Shown here one piece after another: positions 37,411 through 48,691 of a stretch of DNA of 64,000 bases. A program made the translations under genes and the position numbers. The stretch's first letter is position 1. Every line of letters begins with the position of its first letter. Source of the DNA: Agrobacterium tumefaciens str. B6 (GTDB taxonomy: Bacteria > Pseudomonadota > Alphaproteobacteria > Rhizobiales > Rhizobiaceae); NCBI RefSeq assembly GCF_001541315.1, contig NZ_LMVK01000045.1, positions 62,001 to 126,000 on the forward strand. The letters are read 5' to 3'. The notes beneath the pieces were generated by a model, which worked only from the letters and a program-made list of their open reading frames with translations, did no database searches and had not been told where the DNA came from.

Positions 37411-38655
37411 ATGATGAAACCCGGATTTTTTGTCTCTGCCGCTCTCGCTGCGACCATTTTGCTGGCCCCTTTGGGAACCGACGGCACGGCCGCCCACGGC
37501 GGTGAAGATTACGCAACGCTGGAAAAGCTGGGTGCGGCGCTGTTCGACGATCCCAACCTTTCGATGAACCGCACCATGGCCTGTTCCACCTGCCATATGC
37601 AGGCTGCCGGTTTTTCCGATGCGCGGGAGAGCGAAAAGGTCGGGCGGGACGTCTCTCTCGGCGACGATGGGATTTCGCTGGGCGACCGCAATGCGCCGAC
37701 TGCAGCTTATGCCCGCTTCACGCCGCCTTTCGGCAGGAATGCGGCGGGCGAGTATGTCGGCGGGCAATTCTGGGATGGCCGCGCCTCTCTGCTCGAAGAT
37801 CAGGCGGGCGGTCCGCCGCTTAATCCCCTCGAAATGGGCATGCCGGACAAGACCTCGGTCGTCAAACGGCTCCGGGAAAACCCGGATTATGTCGCGGCTT
37901 TCGGCACGCAGTTCGGCAAGGATGTTTTTGAGAGCGACGACACTGCCTATGCCGCGATGACGAAGGCGCTGGCGAGCTTCGAGCGCTCCGATGAATTTTC
38001 CACCTTCGATTCCAAATATGATCGTTTCCTGCGTGGTGAGGAGAAGCTGACCGAGCAGGAAGAGCTGGGTCGGGTCCTGATCTCCTCGACGCAATTCACC
38101 AATTGCAATACCTGCCACGAAATCCGCGGCGCCAAGGGGCTGGAAGACGGCCTCTTCACCAACCACAAATATTTCAACATCGGCGTTCCAGCCAACACGG
38201 CGGTGAGAGCCGCCAACGGCTCGAAGCCGGATGCGGTCGATCTCGGGCTCGCGCAAAATCCTGTTGTGGCCGGCGATCCGGCTGAGCGCGGCAAGTTCAA
38301 GGTGCCGACATTGCGCAACGTCGCCGTTACCGCTCCCTACATGCACAACGGGGTGTTCAGAGACCTGCGCACGGTGGTGCTGTTTTATGTAAAATACAAA
38401 AGCAAGAAACCCAGCCGCCAGATCAACCCGGAAACCGGCAAGACGTGGGATGCGCCGGAAGTGCCTGAAAATATCGCCATGACGGAACTGACATCCGCAC
38501 CGGCGCTGGACGACAAGCGTGTGGACGCCATTGTCGCATTTCTGAAGACGCTGACTGACAAAAGATATGAGCATCTTCTGCCGAAAGAAGATGGACAGGC
38601 GAACGTGCCGCCTGCCCAGCCGGTTTCGTCAAGCGTTACGCCGAAAGCGCCTTGA
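37411..38655 (+). CDS. Di-heme cytochrome c peroxidase/MauG-family protein
   Basis: 414 residues from the ATG at 37411, with a Sec signal peptide (hydrophobic core about 5-20, AHG region near 29). Two heme c motifs are present, CSTCH at 58-62 and CNTCH in the C-terminal half, as in bacterial cytochrome c peroxidases and MauG-like proteins. APYMHNGVF near the C-terminal third is a family motif. Expected role: periplasmic peroxide reduction using cytochrome c electrons, or an oxidative maturation reaction. The start is uncertain because no clear Shine-Dalgarno is present and the frame opens at 37321. Its last 20 bases overlap the end of leuB. Confidence 0.87.
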   Translation: MMKPGFFVSAALAATILLAPLGTDGTAAHGGEDYATLEKLGAALFDDPNLSMNRTMACSTCHMQAAGFSDARESEKVGRDVSLGDDGISLGDRNAPTAAYARFTPPFGRNAAGEYVGGQFWDGRASLLEDQAGGPPLNPLEMGMPDKTSVVKRLRENPDYVAAFGTQFGKDVFESDDTAYAAMTKALASFERSDEFSTFDSKYDRFLRGEEKLTEQEELGRVLISSTQFTNCNTCHEIRGAKGLEDGLFTNHKYFNIGVPANTAVRAANGSKPDAVDLGLAQNPVVAGDPAERGKFKVPTLRNVAVTAPYMHNGVFRDLRTVVLFYVKYKSKKPSRQINPETGKTWDAPEVPENIAMTELTSAPALDDKRVDAIVAFLKTLTDKRYEHLLPKEDGQANVPPAQPVSSSVTPKAP

Positions 38656-39748
38656 ATTCGGCGAGAACCGCGTCGCCCATTTCGGAGGTGCCGACCTGGC
38701 GGCTGCCCTCGGCCATGATGTCGGCGGTGCGGATGCCCTTGTCGAGCACGTTTGCGATTGCGGTTTCGAGCTTTGTCGCCTCATCCACCATGTTGAACGA
38801 GTAGCGAAGGCACATGGCAAAGGACGCGATCATGGCGATGGGGTTGGCGATGCCCTTGCCGGCAATGTCAGGGGCCGAACCATGGACCGGCTCATACATG
38901 GCCTTGCGCTTGCCGGTCTTGGCGTCAGGTGCGCCGAGAGAGGCGGACGGCAGCATACCGAGCGAGCCGGTGAGCATGGCGGCGACGTCGGAGAGCATGT
39001 CGCCAAAGAGATTGTCGGTGACGATCACGTCGAACTGCTTGGGCTTGCGCACCAGCTGCATGCCGCCGGCATCGGCCAGCATATGTTCCAGCTGAACATC
39101 CCTAAACTTGGCGGAATGGGTTTCGGTGACCACCTGGTTCCACAAAACGCCTGATTTCATAACGTTGCGCTTTTCCATCGAGCAGACGCGGTTGTCACGG
39201 GTGCGGGCCAGTTCGAAAGCAACGCTGGCGATGCGCTCGATTTCGAACGTATCGTAGATCTGCGTGTCGATGCCGCGCTTCTGGCCGTTGCCGAGATCGA
39301 TGATCTGCTTCGGTTCGCCGAAATAAACGCCGCCCGTCAGTTCACGGACGATGAGGATATCGAGACCCTCGACCAGCTCCGGCTTCAGCGAGGAAGCGGC
39401 AGCGAGCGCCGGGTAGCAGATGGCGGGACGCAGATTTGCGAAAAGTTCGAGATCCTTACGCAGGCGCAGCAAGCCGGCTTCCGGGCGGTGCTCGTAGGGC
39501 ACGCCATCCCATTTCGGGCCGCCAACGGCGCCGAACAGGATCGCATCGGCGGCAAGCGCCTTTTCCATATCCGCATCGGAAATAGCCACGCCATGGGCGT
39601 CGTAGGCAGAGCCGCCGACGAGGCCTTCCGAGACAGTGAAGCCGGCATTGTGCGCGCTGTTCATATAATCGATCAGCTTGCGGACCTCGGCCATGGCTTC
39701 GGGGCCGATACCGTCACCGGGCAGCAGGAAAAGCGAACGGACTGTCAT
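38636..39748 (-). CDS. leuB: 3-isopropylmalate dehydrogenase LeuB
   Basis: 370 residues, full length. It oxidises and decarboxylates (2R,3S)-3-isopropylmalate with NAD+ in leucine synthesis. [10 protein letters not shown] at the start, [12 protein letters not shown] near 140, NVMKSG near 195 and [16 protein letters not shown] near 290 are diagnostic. AAGGAGGG precedes the ATG. leuD lies upstream on the same strand but 222 bases away with a terminator between, so leuB probably has its own promoter in 39749-39911, where I see no leucine-rich leader peptide. Confidence 0.97.
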   Translation of the reverse strand: MTVRSLFLLPGDGIGPEAMAEVRKLIDYMNSAHNAGFTVSEGLVGGSAYDAHGVAISDADMEKALAADAILFGAVGGPKWDGVPYEHRPEAGLLRLRKDLELFANLRPAICYPALAAASSLKPELVEGLDILIVRELTGGVYFGEPKQIIDLGNGQKRGIDTQIYDTFEIERIASVAFELARTRDNRVCSMEKRNVMKSGVLWNQVVTETHSAKFRDVQLEHMLADAGGMQLVRKPKQFDVIVTDNLFGDMLSDVAAMLTGSLGMLPSASLGAPDAKTGKRKAMYEPVHGSAPDIAGKGIANPIAMIASFAMCLRYSFNMVDEATKLETAIANVLDKGIRTADIMAEGSRQVGTSEMGDAVLAEFKALSA

Positions 39749-39911
39749 GAGAACCCTCCTTGGGCGGCGCGCCGGAAAACATCACGAAGGGTTTTCGGTT
39801 GCGGCGAGCGCGGCGTCAAACTCGTTTCCGTCCTGCAGATGCAAAGTCTTATCGCAGCCGGACGGTATCGTGGGCTTCTTATCTCTGCCTCAACGGCTTT
39901 TCAAGCAAAGC

Positions 39912-39951
39912 AAAAGCCGATCCGGTACGGTTTGGTACGGGATCGGCTTTT
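39912..39951. terminator. Terminator between leuD and leuB
   Basis: A 12-bp perfect inverted repeat (39912-39923 with 39940-39951) bounded by AAAA and TTTT can terminate on either strand. It lies 20 bases after the leuD stop on the minus strand and separates leuD from leuB. Confidence 0.85.
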
Positions 39952-39970
39952 TTGAAGAGCGGAAATGTCG

Positions 39971-40576
39971 TCAGGCCCAGGGGCGGACCGAGGCGTTCGC
40001 CTTTTCGAACGTGTCGATGGCGCTGGAATGTTCGAGCGTCAGGCCGATATCATCAAGCCCGTTCAGCATGCAGTGACGCTTGAACTCATCGATCTCGAAG
40101 GTAATCGTGCCGCCATCGGGGCCGCTGATTTCCTGGCGTTCCAGATCAATCGACAGAACGGCGTTCGATCCGCGCGACGCATCGTCCAGCAGCTTTTCGA
40201 GGTTCTCGGGGCTGACGACGACAGGCAGAATGCCGTTCTTGAAACAGTTATTGTAGAAGATGTCGGCGAAGCTGGTGGAGATCACGCAGCGGATGCCGAA
40301 ATCGAGAAGCGCCCATGGCGCATGTTCGCGTGAGGAGCCGCAACCGAAATTGTCGCCGGCGACAAGGATCTGGGCGTTCTGATAAGCGGGTTTGTTCAGC
40401 ACGAAATCCGGATTGGGCGAGCCATCCTCAAGATAACGCGACTCGGCAAAGAGGCCCTTGCCAAGGCCGGTGCGCTTGATGGTCTTCAGATAGTCTTTCG
40501 GAATGATCATATCGGTGTCGATATTGACCACCGGCATGGGCGCGGCAACGCCCGTCAGCTTGGTGAATTTTTCCAT
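39971..40576 (-). CDS. leuD: 3-isopropylmalate dehydratase small subunit LeuD
   Basis: 201 residues. [18 protein letters not shown] near residue 23 and [19 protein letters not shown] near 73 are the aconitase small-subunit swivel-domain motifs. With LeuC, which is not in this window, it isomerises 2-isopropylmalate to 3-isopropylmalate. The start is clear ([14 protein letters not shown], typical of the family). The 164 bases to the next gene upstream contain only a small hairpin (40663-40677). Confidence 0.97.
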   Translation of the reverse strand: MEKFTKLTGVAAPMPVVNIDTDMIIPKDYLKTIKRTGLGKGLFAESRYLEDGSPNPDFVLNKPAYQNAQILVAGDNFGCGSSREHAPWALLDFGIRCVISTSFADIFYNNCFKNGILPVVVSPENLEKLLDDASRGSNAVLSIDLERQEISGPDGGTITFEIDEFKRHCMLNGLDDIGLTLEHSSAIDTFEKANASVRPWA

Positions 40577-40740
40577 CTATCGCTTCCCGTGTTTCCCTTG
40601 AACATAATCCGGCGCGGACAGGCCTGCCGGATATTTTCAGCCGGGAAATACCGCAAAATTAAGCGCTTTAGAAGCGCAAACCCGCGTTCTTCGGTACGCC
40701 GTGTGTGGCGCGCTGGCATTTTTGCCGATTTGAGACGATC

Positions 40741-40971
40741 TCAGAGATCGATAATCGTGCCCTTACCGTCGTTCCAGACGCGCATATCACGCTGGTTACG
40801 GGGCTTGACCGGAATGGGGGCCGGCTTCAAACGCGCAGAAAGCAGGCGGGCAGTGCTGAGAACCGCGAGCACGCCGACAAAAGCGACCGTAAGCGACGCG
40901 GTGAAAAGGGCGACTATCGCCAGAACTGCAATGCCGGATGCGGCGATGAAAAACGAACGTATGCCTTGCAT
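40741..40971 (-). CDS. Small membrane protein of unknown function
   Basis: 76 residues. A continuous hydrophobic stretch at about 6-42 could form one long or two short transmembrane helices; the rest is a basic, polar tail (KPAPIPVKPRNQRDM) ending in WNDGKGTIIDL. AAAGG lies about nine bases upstream of the ATG on the minus strand. The composition and ribosome site support a real gene. I do not recognise the family. Confidence 0.6.
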   Translation of the reverse strand: MQGIRSFFIAASGIAVLAIVALFTASLTVAFVGVLAVLSTARLLSARLKPAPIPVKPRNQRDMRVWNDGKGTIIDL

Positions 40972-41081
40972 GATCCAAACCTTTCTATCCAGACGAATGT
41001 GGGCCTTCTTCTTCCGGCTTGCAAGAGGATTCAGTGGATTGTCAGCTTGCAGATGTCACAAAAGCTTGACACAAGTGCGGC

Positions 41082-41993
41082 ATGGTCGATTTTTCCGAAA
41101 ATATTCTTGTGAGACCGCGCCGTTCGCTGCTGTCAGTTCCGGCCATTAATGTCCGGGCGCTGGAAAAAATCCGCGATCTCGATTGTGACGGGGTGATCCT
41201 CGATCTGGAGGATTCCGTCGCGCCCGATATGAAGGGCAAGGCGCGGGACAATCTGGAAAAGCTGTTTTTGGGGCAGCCTTTTAGCGGGCGGGAAACCGTT
41301 ATCCGCATCAATCCGCTTTCGACGCCCGATGGAAAGGCGGATCTGCAGCTCGTGCTTTCCTGCCGGCCGGATGCGGTTCTTTTGCCGAAGGTGGAACAGC
41401 CGGCCGATATCAATGAAGTGGCCGATCTTCTGGCCGAAATGGATGCACCGGAGCGCCTGAAAATCTGGGCGATGATCGAAACGCCGCTTGGTGTGCTGAA
41501 TGCCGCCTCGATTGCTGACGCGGCCCATACGCCGGATGCGCGGCTTGCGGCTTTTGTCATCGGGCTCAACGACCTGCGCAAGGAAACGCGGGTTCCGGCC
41601 CTCCCCGGACGCACCTATCTCTTACCGTGGATGATGCAGGTGGTGCTTGCCGCCCGCGCCTACGGGCTCGACGTCATCGACAGCGTCTCGAACGACTTTC
41701 GCGATATCGCCGCTTTCGAAGCCGAATGTGAGCAGGGTCGCGCCATGGGGTTCGATGGCAAGATGTTGATCCACCCGGCCCAGATCGAGCCGGCCAACGG
41801 GCGCTTCGCGCCGGACGAGGCGGCGGTCGCGGAAGCGCGCGAGATCATTGCCGCTTTCGCAAAACCGGAATCTGTGGAATTGAACGTCATCAACATGAAC
41901 GGTCGCATGATCGAGCGGCTGCATGTGGTTGAGGCCGAAAGGCTGGTCGCCATGGCCGATATCATCGCACAAAGAAAGGCAAACAGGACGTGA
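41082..41993 (+). CDS. HpcH/HpaI aldolase family, CitE-like (malyl-CoA/citryl-CoA lyase-like) protein
   Basis: 303 residues of the CitE-like TIM barrel family. RRSLLSVPAINVRALEKI starts the barrel, CDGVILDLEDSVAP carries the metal-binding Glu-Asp region, and ETVIRINPL, LLPKVE, IETPLGV and GKMLIHPAQI are typical. Relatives cleave malyl-CoA, beta-methylmalyl-CoA or citramalyl-CoA, or hydrolyse (S)-malyl-CoA. The exact substrate cannot be read. Its end overlaps the DUF1737 gene by four bases (GTGA), so the two are translationally coupled. Confidence 0.85.
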   Translation: MVDFSENILVRPRRSLLSVPAINVRALEKIRDLDCDGVILDLEDSVAPDMKGKARDNLEKLFLGQPFSGRETVIRINPLSTPDGKADLQLVLSCRPDAVLLPKVEQPADINEVADLLAEMDAPERLKIWAMIETPLGVLNAASIADAAHTPDARLAAFVIGLNDLRKETRVPALPGRTYLLPWMMQVVLAARAYGLDVIDSVSNDFRDIAAFEAECEQGRAMGFDGKMLIHPAQIEPANGRFAPDEAAVAEAREIIAAFAKPESVELNVINMNGRMIERLHVVEAERLVAMADIIAQRKANRT

Positions 41994-42196
41994 AGGTCTA
42001 TCGTTTCATAACCGGTCCCGACGACGCGAAATTCTGTCACCGGGTGACCGAGGCGCTGAACAAGGGTTGGGAACTCGCGGGTTCGCCGAGCTATGCCTTC
42101 AACGCCGCAAGCGGCGTCATGCATTGCGGCCAGGCCGTGACCAAGGTGGTCGAGGGCAAGGAATACCATCCGGACATGAAGCTCGGCGAGCAGTGA
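41990..42196 (+). CDS. DUF1737 small protein
   Basis: 68 residues, GTG start overlapping the CitE-like stop. KVYRFITGPDD, HRVTEALNKGWELAGSPS and HCGQAVTK are the DUF1737 pattern: a small beta-rich domain with no assigned role. It has two cysteines and no signal peptide. Coupling to the lyase gene suggests a shared function, which is inference. Confidence 0.82.
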   Translation: MKVYRFITGPDDAKFCHRVTEALNKGWELAGSPSYAFNAASGVMHCGQAVTKVVEGKEYHPDMKLGEQ

Positions 42197-42215
42197 GCGG
42201 CGCTAGCCGCCCCGA

Positions 42216-42656
42216 TCAGCGATCGGCGGCGGCCTCGTCTGCGCTTTCTTCGATCCGTTCCATGTCGTCATCCGACAGGCCGAAATGATGGCCGATTTCA
42301 TGGATCAGGACATGGGTGATGATATCGCCCAGCGTCTCCTCATTTTCGGCCCAGTAGTCGAGAATGGGGCGGCGATAAAGCGTGATGCGGTTCACCATCT
42401 CGCCCGTTTCCATGGTGAAACGTTCGGAGATGCCGCGTCCTTCGAATAATCCGAGAAGGTCGAAAGGTGTTTCGAGAGCCATGTCCTCGAACACGTCATC
42501 GGTCGGAAAATCGGCGATCTCGATGATGAGATCCTTCGTTAATGCGCGAAATTCTTCCGGCAGGTGGCCATATGCCTCGATCGCAAGCGACTCGAAGGCG
42601 GAAATTGTCGGCGCATGGCGGTCCCGCCAATCGTCGGTCTGGTCTATGCGGGCCAT
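42216..42656 (-). CDS. Small zincin-like metallopeptidase
   Basis: 146 residues from the ATG at 42656, which has AAGGAGC four bases upstream. The motif HEIGHHFGLSDDDM near residues 124-137 is an HExxHxxGxxD zinc site, as in the small COG3824-type metallopeptidase family. The rest is acidic with no signal peptide, so it is probably cytoplasmic. Substrates are unknown. It is convergent with the DUF1737 gene, 19 bases apart. Confidence 0.82.
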   Translation of the reverse strand: MARIDQTDDWRDRHAPTISAFESLAIEAYGHLPEEFRALTKDLIIEIADFPTDDVFEDMALETPFDLLGLFEGRGISERFTMETGEMVNRITLYRRPILDYWAENEETLGDIITHVLIHEIGHHFGLSDDDMERIEESADEAAADR

Positions 42657-42988
42657 TTCTGCTCCTTGTTGGAAGGCCCATATAAACACTTGCTGGGCAA
42701 ATTTCGAGACCTGACTGCTTCACCCGCCGAAAAAGCATGAAATTCTTGGCGTTACAGTTACTTTTCGGGCCGTCGTCATCTTGACATAAACTGGCGTCTC
42801 GCGTAATCGGCACCCAAATTGATGGCGTAATGCGCCTTCCGTTTATTCCGCCCCTTAAAAGGCGGCTTCACCGGCAGACATTCAAAGGGGCATTCTGTTC
42901 CCAAGGGTTTCTACCAAATTCCGACTGATAAAAAGACGGCCAGCTTGCATTTGCGAGCAGAGCCGGAACGAACATGAAAGGATAAAAA
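42657..42988 (+). promoter_or_regulatory. rplU promoter and leader region
   Basis: 332 bases without a convincing gene. A candidate promoter has TTGACA at 42781-42786 with a 17-base spacer to a weak TAATCG at 42804-42809. The presumed leader contains CCGCC (42848-42852) pairing with GGCGG (42861-42865), and an alternative, exclusive pairing of GCCCCTT (42850-42856) with AAGGGGC (42885-42891). AAAGGA precedes the rplU ATG. Autoregulation through these structures is plausible but unproven. Confidence 0.45.
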
Positions 42989-43303
42989 ATGTTCGCAGTC
43001 ATCAAGACCGGCGGTAAGCAGTACCGCGTAGCGGCCGACGCCGTGCTGACCATCGAAAAGCTGGAAGCAGAGGCAGGCGCAACTGTAGAATTCACCGAAG
43101 TTCTCGTTGTTGGCGAAGGCGCCGACGCCAAGTTCGGTGCTCCCTTTGTCAAGGGCGCCATCGTCAAGGCTGAAGTTGTCGAGCACAATCGCGGCAAGAA
43201 GGTCATCGCCTTCAAGAAGCGTCGTCGTCAGAACTCCAAGCGTTCGCGCGGCCATCGTCAGCATCACACTGTCGTCCGCATCACGGACATCGTTGCTGCC
43301 TGA
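42989..43303 (+). CDS. rplU: 50S ribosomal protein L21
   Basis: 104 residues. [14 protein letters not shown] is the diagnostic N-terminus and [23 protein letters not shown] the basic rRNA-binding C-terminal region. It binds 23S rRNA in the large subunit. AAAGGA lies six to eleven bases before the ATG. It is followed by rpmA after 40 bases, the usual bacterial L21-L27 pair, with obgE further downstream. Confidence 0.98.
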   Translation: MFAVIKTGGKQYRVAADAVLTIEKLEAEAGATVEFTEVLVVGEGADAKFGAPFVKGAIVKAEVVEHNRGKKVIAFKKRRRQNSKRSRGHRQHHTVVRITDIVAA

Positions 43304-43343
43304 TCGGCGCGACACGGGAAACAAGGTTTAAAGGAGAACTCCA

Positions 43344-43613
43344 ATGGCACACAAAAAAGCTGGCGGTTCCTCGCGTAACGGTCGCGATTCCGAATCCAAG
43401 CGCCTTGGCGTAAAGAAGTTCGGCGGCGAAGCTGTCATTCCAGGCAACATTATTCTGCGTCAGCGCGGCACACAGTGGCATCCGGGCGCCAATGTTGGCA
43501 TCGGCAAGGACCACACGATTTTCGCACTGACCGCAGGTAACGTGAACTTCCGTACGAAGGCCAACGGCCGCGTATTCGTATCCGTGGCTCCGAAAGCGGA
43601 AGCCGCAGAATAA
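43344..43613 (+). CDS. rpmA: 50S ribosomal protein L27
   Basis: 89 residues. [19 protein letters not shown] is the typical N-terminus, unprocessed as in Gram-negatives, and reaches the peptidyl-transferase centre. [10 protein letters not shown] and [10 protein letters not shown] are family motifs. AAAGGAGA precedes the ATG. A terminator follows at 43685-43718. Confidence 0.98.
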
Positions 43614-43631
43614 GCCGGTAAGCGTCATATG

Positions 43632-43744
43632 CAGCCGGTGTCCCATCGACCCGGCTGAGACGTATCAGGTTCAGTCAAGAAAACAGGGGAGATGGGGCAC
43701 CACCCAACTCCCCTTTTTCTTTAACCTCATGGAGGGACTGAACC
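43632..43744 (+). promoter_or_regulatory. Structured RNA segment between rpmA and the first GNAT gene
   Basis: Three nested or tandem pairings are visible: CAGCCGG (43632-43638) with CCGGCTG (43651-43657); a terminator hairpin inside 43685-43714; and a perfect 9-bp long-range pairing, GGTTCAGTC (43669-43677) with GACTGAACC (43736-43744), the last adjoining the ATG at 43745 and the GGAGGG ribosome site. This could limit translation of the acetyltransferase. It resembles no riboswitch class I recognise. Confidence 0.45.
43685..43718 (+). terminator. Terminator after rpmA
   Basis: AGGGGAG (43685-43691) pairs with CTCCCCT (43708-43714), with an inner TGGG/CCCA extension, followed by TTTTT. It should end most rplU-rpmA transcripts and leave the acetyltransferase genes to read-through. 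Confidence 0.85.
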
Positions 43745-44377
43745 ATGCAAGCTGAATTGTTGAGGGTTGACCAATCACGGTCACCCGAAGAGCGGCCGAG
43801 GCCCGATCGGTCAAGGAGCGATTGCCCCGTTTTACTGTCGCAGAGGCTGGTTTTACGCAAGCCTCACGAAGAAGACATCGACGCCCTTGCCCATCTTGCC
43901 AACAATGCCAATATCGCGACCATGGTGTCGCGTATGCCGCACCCTTACACGGCCAAAGACGCCGCGGATTTTGTGCGACGCTCCAAAGCTGGCGAGATTG
44001 GCAAGTGCGTCTATGCGATTACCCGCATGGACAATGGCGAGTTTCTGGGCTGCTGCGCGCTCGAACCCCAGGAAGACGAAAAGACGCTTGAGATCGGTTA
44101 CTGGCTGGGGGAACCCTACTGGAACCGGGGCTACATGACGGAAGCCGCGCATGCGCTGATCGACATGGCCTTCCGCACGCGTGAAATCGACCAGATCGAT
44201 GCCCGCTGCCGGGTTACCAACATCGCTTCGCGCCGCGTCATCCAGAAGTGCGGTTTCCAGTTTCAGGGTTCCGGCATGGTCGGTTCGCTGGCGCTCGGCG
44301 GCATGGTGCCGGTCGAATGGTACCGGCTGGACCGCAAGACCTGGGTTTCGCTGAAGAGCTGGGGGGACATGGGATGA
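43745..44377 (+). CDS. GNAT acetyltransferase, RimJ/RimL type (first of a tandem pair)
   Basis: 210 residues. LSQRLVLRKPHEEDIDAL opens the GNAT fold, IGYWLGEPYWNRGYMTEAAHAL holds the acetyl-CoA pyrophosphate loop, and NIASRRVIQKCGFQ is the conserved C-terminal motif. RimJ/RimL-type enzymes acetylate N-termini of ribosomal proteins, small molecules or antibiotics. GGAGGG precedes the ATG. The second GNAT gene starts on its stop (ATGA). Its position after L21/L27 makes a ribosomal target possible, but this is not shown by sequence. Confidence 0.85.
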   Translation: MQAELLRVDQSRSPEERPRPDRSRSDCPVLLSQRLVLRKPHEEDIDALAHLANNANIATMVSRMPHPYTAKDAADFVRRSKAGEIGKCVYAITRMDNGEFLGCCALEPQEDEKTLEIGYWLGEPYWNRGYMTEAAHALIDMAFRTREIDQIDARCRVTNIASRRVIQKCGFQFQGSGMVGSLALGGMVPVEWYRLDRKTWVSLKSWGDMG

Positions 44378-44964
44378 GTGCGCTAGAGCTTACCCGTCGC
44401 CGGGCTGCTGCCACTGTGGCTCCGCCCGGCCCCTGCCCTGTCATCGAGACGCGGCGTCTGGTGCTGCGCCCGCAGCGGCTTTCCGATGCCGGCAGCATTG
44501 CGGAATCGCTTGGCGATTTTGCTGTGACGAGGATGCTCGCTCGTGTTCCGGCACCCTATCACAAGCAGGATGCGCTGGAATGGTTGGTCCTGCGCACCTC
44601 AGGCACCCTGCCCGACTGGGATTTCGCCATTACCAGTGGCGACGATACCCTGATCGGCGTCGTTTCGGTGGAATTGCGGCACGGCGAGTGGCATCTCGGC
44701 TACTGGCTCAACCGCTTCTACTGGGGCAAGGGTTACATGACCGAGGCGGTGGCCGGCGTGGTCGAGCGGTTCTTCCGCCGCATGCCGGGCGTGACCCTTC
44801 ATTCCGGCGTGTTTGCGGATAATCCCGCTTCGCTGCGGGTGCAGGAAAAACTCGGCTTCCGGGTGACCGGCTGCCACCAGATCTACGCCACGGCGCGCGC
44901 CGCCATGGTGGCGCATATCGACACGATGATCACGGCTGAGGATTTTGTCCGGCCGCATCGCTGA
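44374..44964 (+). CDS. GNAT acetyltransferase, RimJ/RimL type (second of a tandem pair)
   Basis: 196 residues. IETRRLVLRPQRLSDAGSI, LGYWLNRFYWGKGYMTEAVAGV and NPASLRVQEKLGFR align with the same blocks as the preceding protein, so the two look like diverged tandem paralogues. It overlaps the first by four bases and is followed nine bases later by a strong terminator. The substrate is unknown. Confidence 0.85.
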   Translation: MSALELTRRRAAATVAPPGPCPVIETRRLVLRPQRLSDAGSIAESLGDFAVTRMLARVPAPYHKQDALEWLVLRTSGTLPDWDFAITSGDDTLIGVVSVELRHGEWHLGYWLNRFYWGKGYMTEAVAGVVERFFRRMPGVTLHSGVFADNPASLRVQEKLGFRVTGCHQIYATARAAMVAHIDTMITAEDFVRPHR

Positions 44965-44972
44965 CAATCAAA

Positions 44973-45003
44973 ACAAGGCCGGTTTGCACCAAACCGGCCT
45001 TGT
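44973..45003 (+). terminator. Terminator after the GNAT pair
   Basis: A perfect 13-bp stem (44973-44985 with 44991-45003) and a 5-base loop lie nine bases after the second GNAT stop. The T-run is short (TGTCT), so efficiency may be moderate. Confidence 0.75.
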
Positions 45004-45033
45004 CTCGCACATGGGCTTCCCGCACGATAGTCT

Positions 45034-45062
45034 TTGACCTTGTGAAGAAGCGCTTGTATTCG
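45034..45062 (+). promoter_or_regulatory. Candidate promoter of obgE
   Basis: TTGACC (45034-45039), a 17-base spacer and TATTCG (45057-45062) lie about 70 bases before the obgE start and just after a terminator. The -10 match is weak. Confidence 0.35.
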
Positions 45063-45121
45063 AAACGACGATATTTTTGTTTGGCGCAACGCGATTGGCG
45101 GCCGCGCCCGCAAACCGATAG

Positions 45122-47362
<2,241 letters not shown>

Positions 47363-47370
<8 letters not shown>

Positions 47371-48649
47371 ACAGGCCGTGAAGCAGAGCCATGACATCGA
47401 TGCGCTGATGATCACCATCGGCGCTCAGGCGAAAGCTGCTTCACGACCGTTGTCCATCGCCGGCACGGACCAGAAGAACCGTGCGCTGCTCGCCATGGCC
47501 TCCGCCATCGAGGCGTCGAAGGAGGCGATCCTTGCCGCCAACAGGAAGGATCTGACCGCAGCCGAGAGCGCCGGTCTTGCTGCTTCTTTCGTTGACAGGC
47601 TCACGCTCAACGATGCCCGCATCGCCGGCATTGCTGAAGGTATTCGCTCGGTTGCGGCGCTGTCCGATCCGGTCGCCGAAGTCATTGCCGCCTGGGATCG
47701 CCCCAACGGGCTTAAGATCGAGCGCGTGCGTACGCCGCTTGGCGTCATCGGCGTGATCTACGAAAGCCGCCCGAATGTGACGGCGGACGCCGGTGCTTTG
47801 TGCCTCAAGGCGGGCAATGCCGTCATCCTGCGCGGCGGCTCGGATTCGCAACATTCATCGCGTGCTATTCATGCCTGCCTCGTGGAGGGGCTGAAGATTG
47901 TCGGTCTTCCCGAGCATGCCATTCAGCTGGTGCCGGTGACCGACCGTGCCGCCGTCGGCGCGCTTCTCAGCGGCCTGAACGGCACTGTTGATGTCATCGT
48001 GCCGCGCGGTGGCAAGAGCCTCGTGGCTAGGGTGCAGTCGGAAGCCCGCGTGCCGGTCTTTGCGCATCTGGAAGGCATCTGCCACATCTATGTCGACAAA
48101 TCCGCCGATCTCGACATGGCAAAACGTATCGTCGTTAACGCCAAGATGAGACGCACCGGCATTTGCGGCGCGGCTGAGACGTTGCTGGTGGATGCCGTTG
48201 CCGTTTCCACGCATCTCGAGCCGCTCGTCAAAGCCTTGATCGAAGCTGGTTGCGAAGTGCGCGGTTCGCAAGCTGTTCGTGATGTGGTGGCGGGTCTGGT
48301 GCCGGCAACGGAAGAGGACTGGCGCACCGAATATCTCGACGCAATCATTTCGGTTGCTGTGGTGGAGGGCATTTCCGGTGCGATAGAGCATATCGGCACC
48401 TATTCGTCCAACCATACCGAGGCGGTGATCGCCGAGGACCCTGATGTGGTCGAGCGGTTCTTCAACGAACTCGATTCGGCCATTCTGCTGCACAATGCCT
48501 CGACGCAATTTGCCGATGGCGGCGAATTCGGCATGGGTGCGGAAATCGGCATCGCCACCGGCAAGATGCATGCGCGGGGCCCGGTTGGTGTCGAGCAGCT
48601 CACCTCGTTCAAATACCGGGTGCATGGCACCGGCCAGACACGGACCTGA
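47363..48649 (+). CDS. proA: Gamma-glutamyl phosphate reductase ProA
   Basis: 428 residues from the ATG at 47363, which has AGGATGAGG just upstream; ATGs at 47342 and 47354 are also in frame. [40 protein letters not shown] and [12 protein letters not shown] (catalytic cysteine) are diagnostic. It reduces gamma-glutamyl phosphate to glutamate semialdehyde with NADPH, directly after ProB. Confidence 0.97.
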
Positions 48650-48691
48650 TATTTGCCCGCTGATAAGCGCCTCGACAGACGTTATCTCACC

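Noticed and set aside
43648..43680. A possible TPP riboswitch: CTGAGA followed by a segment resembling the thi-box
   Set aside because: The second block is the reverse complement of the needed AACCTGAT and the order is wrong on either strand. The gene downstream is not a thiamine gene.
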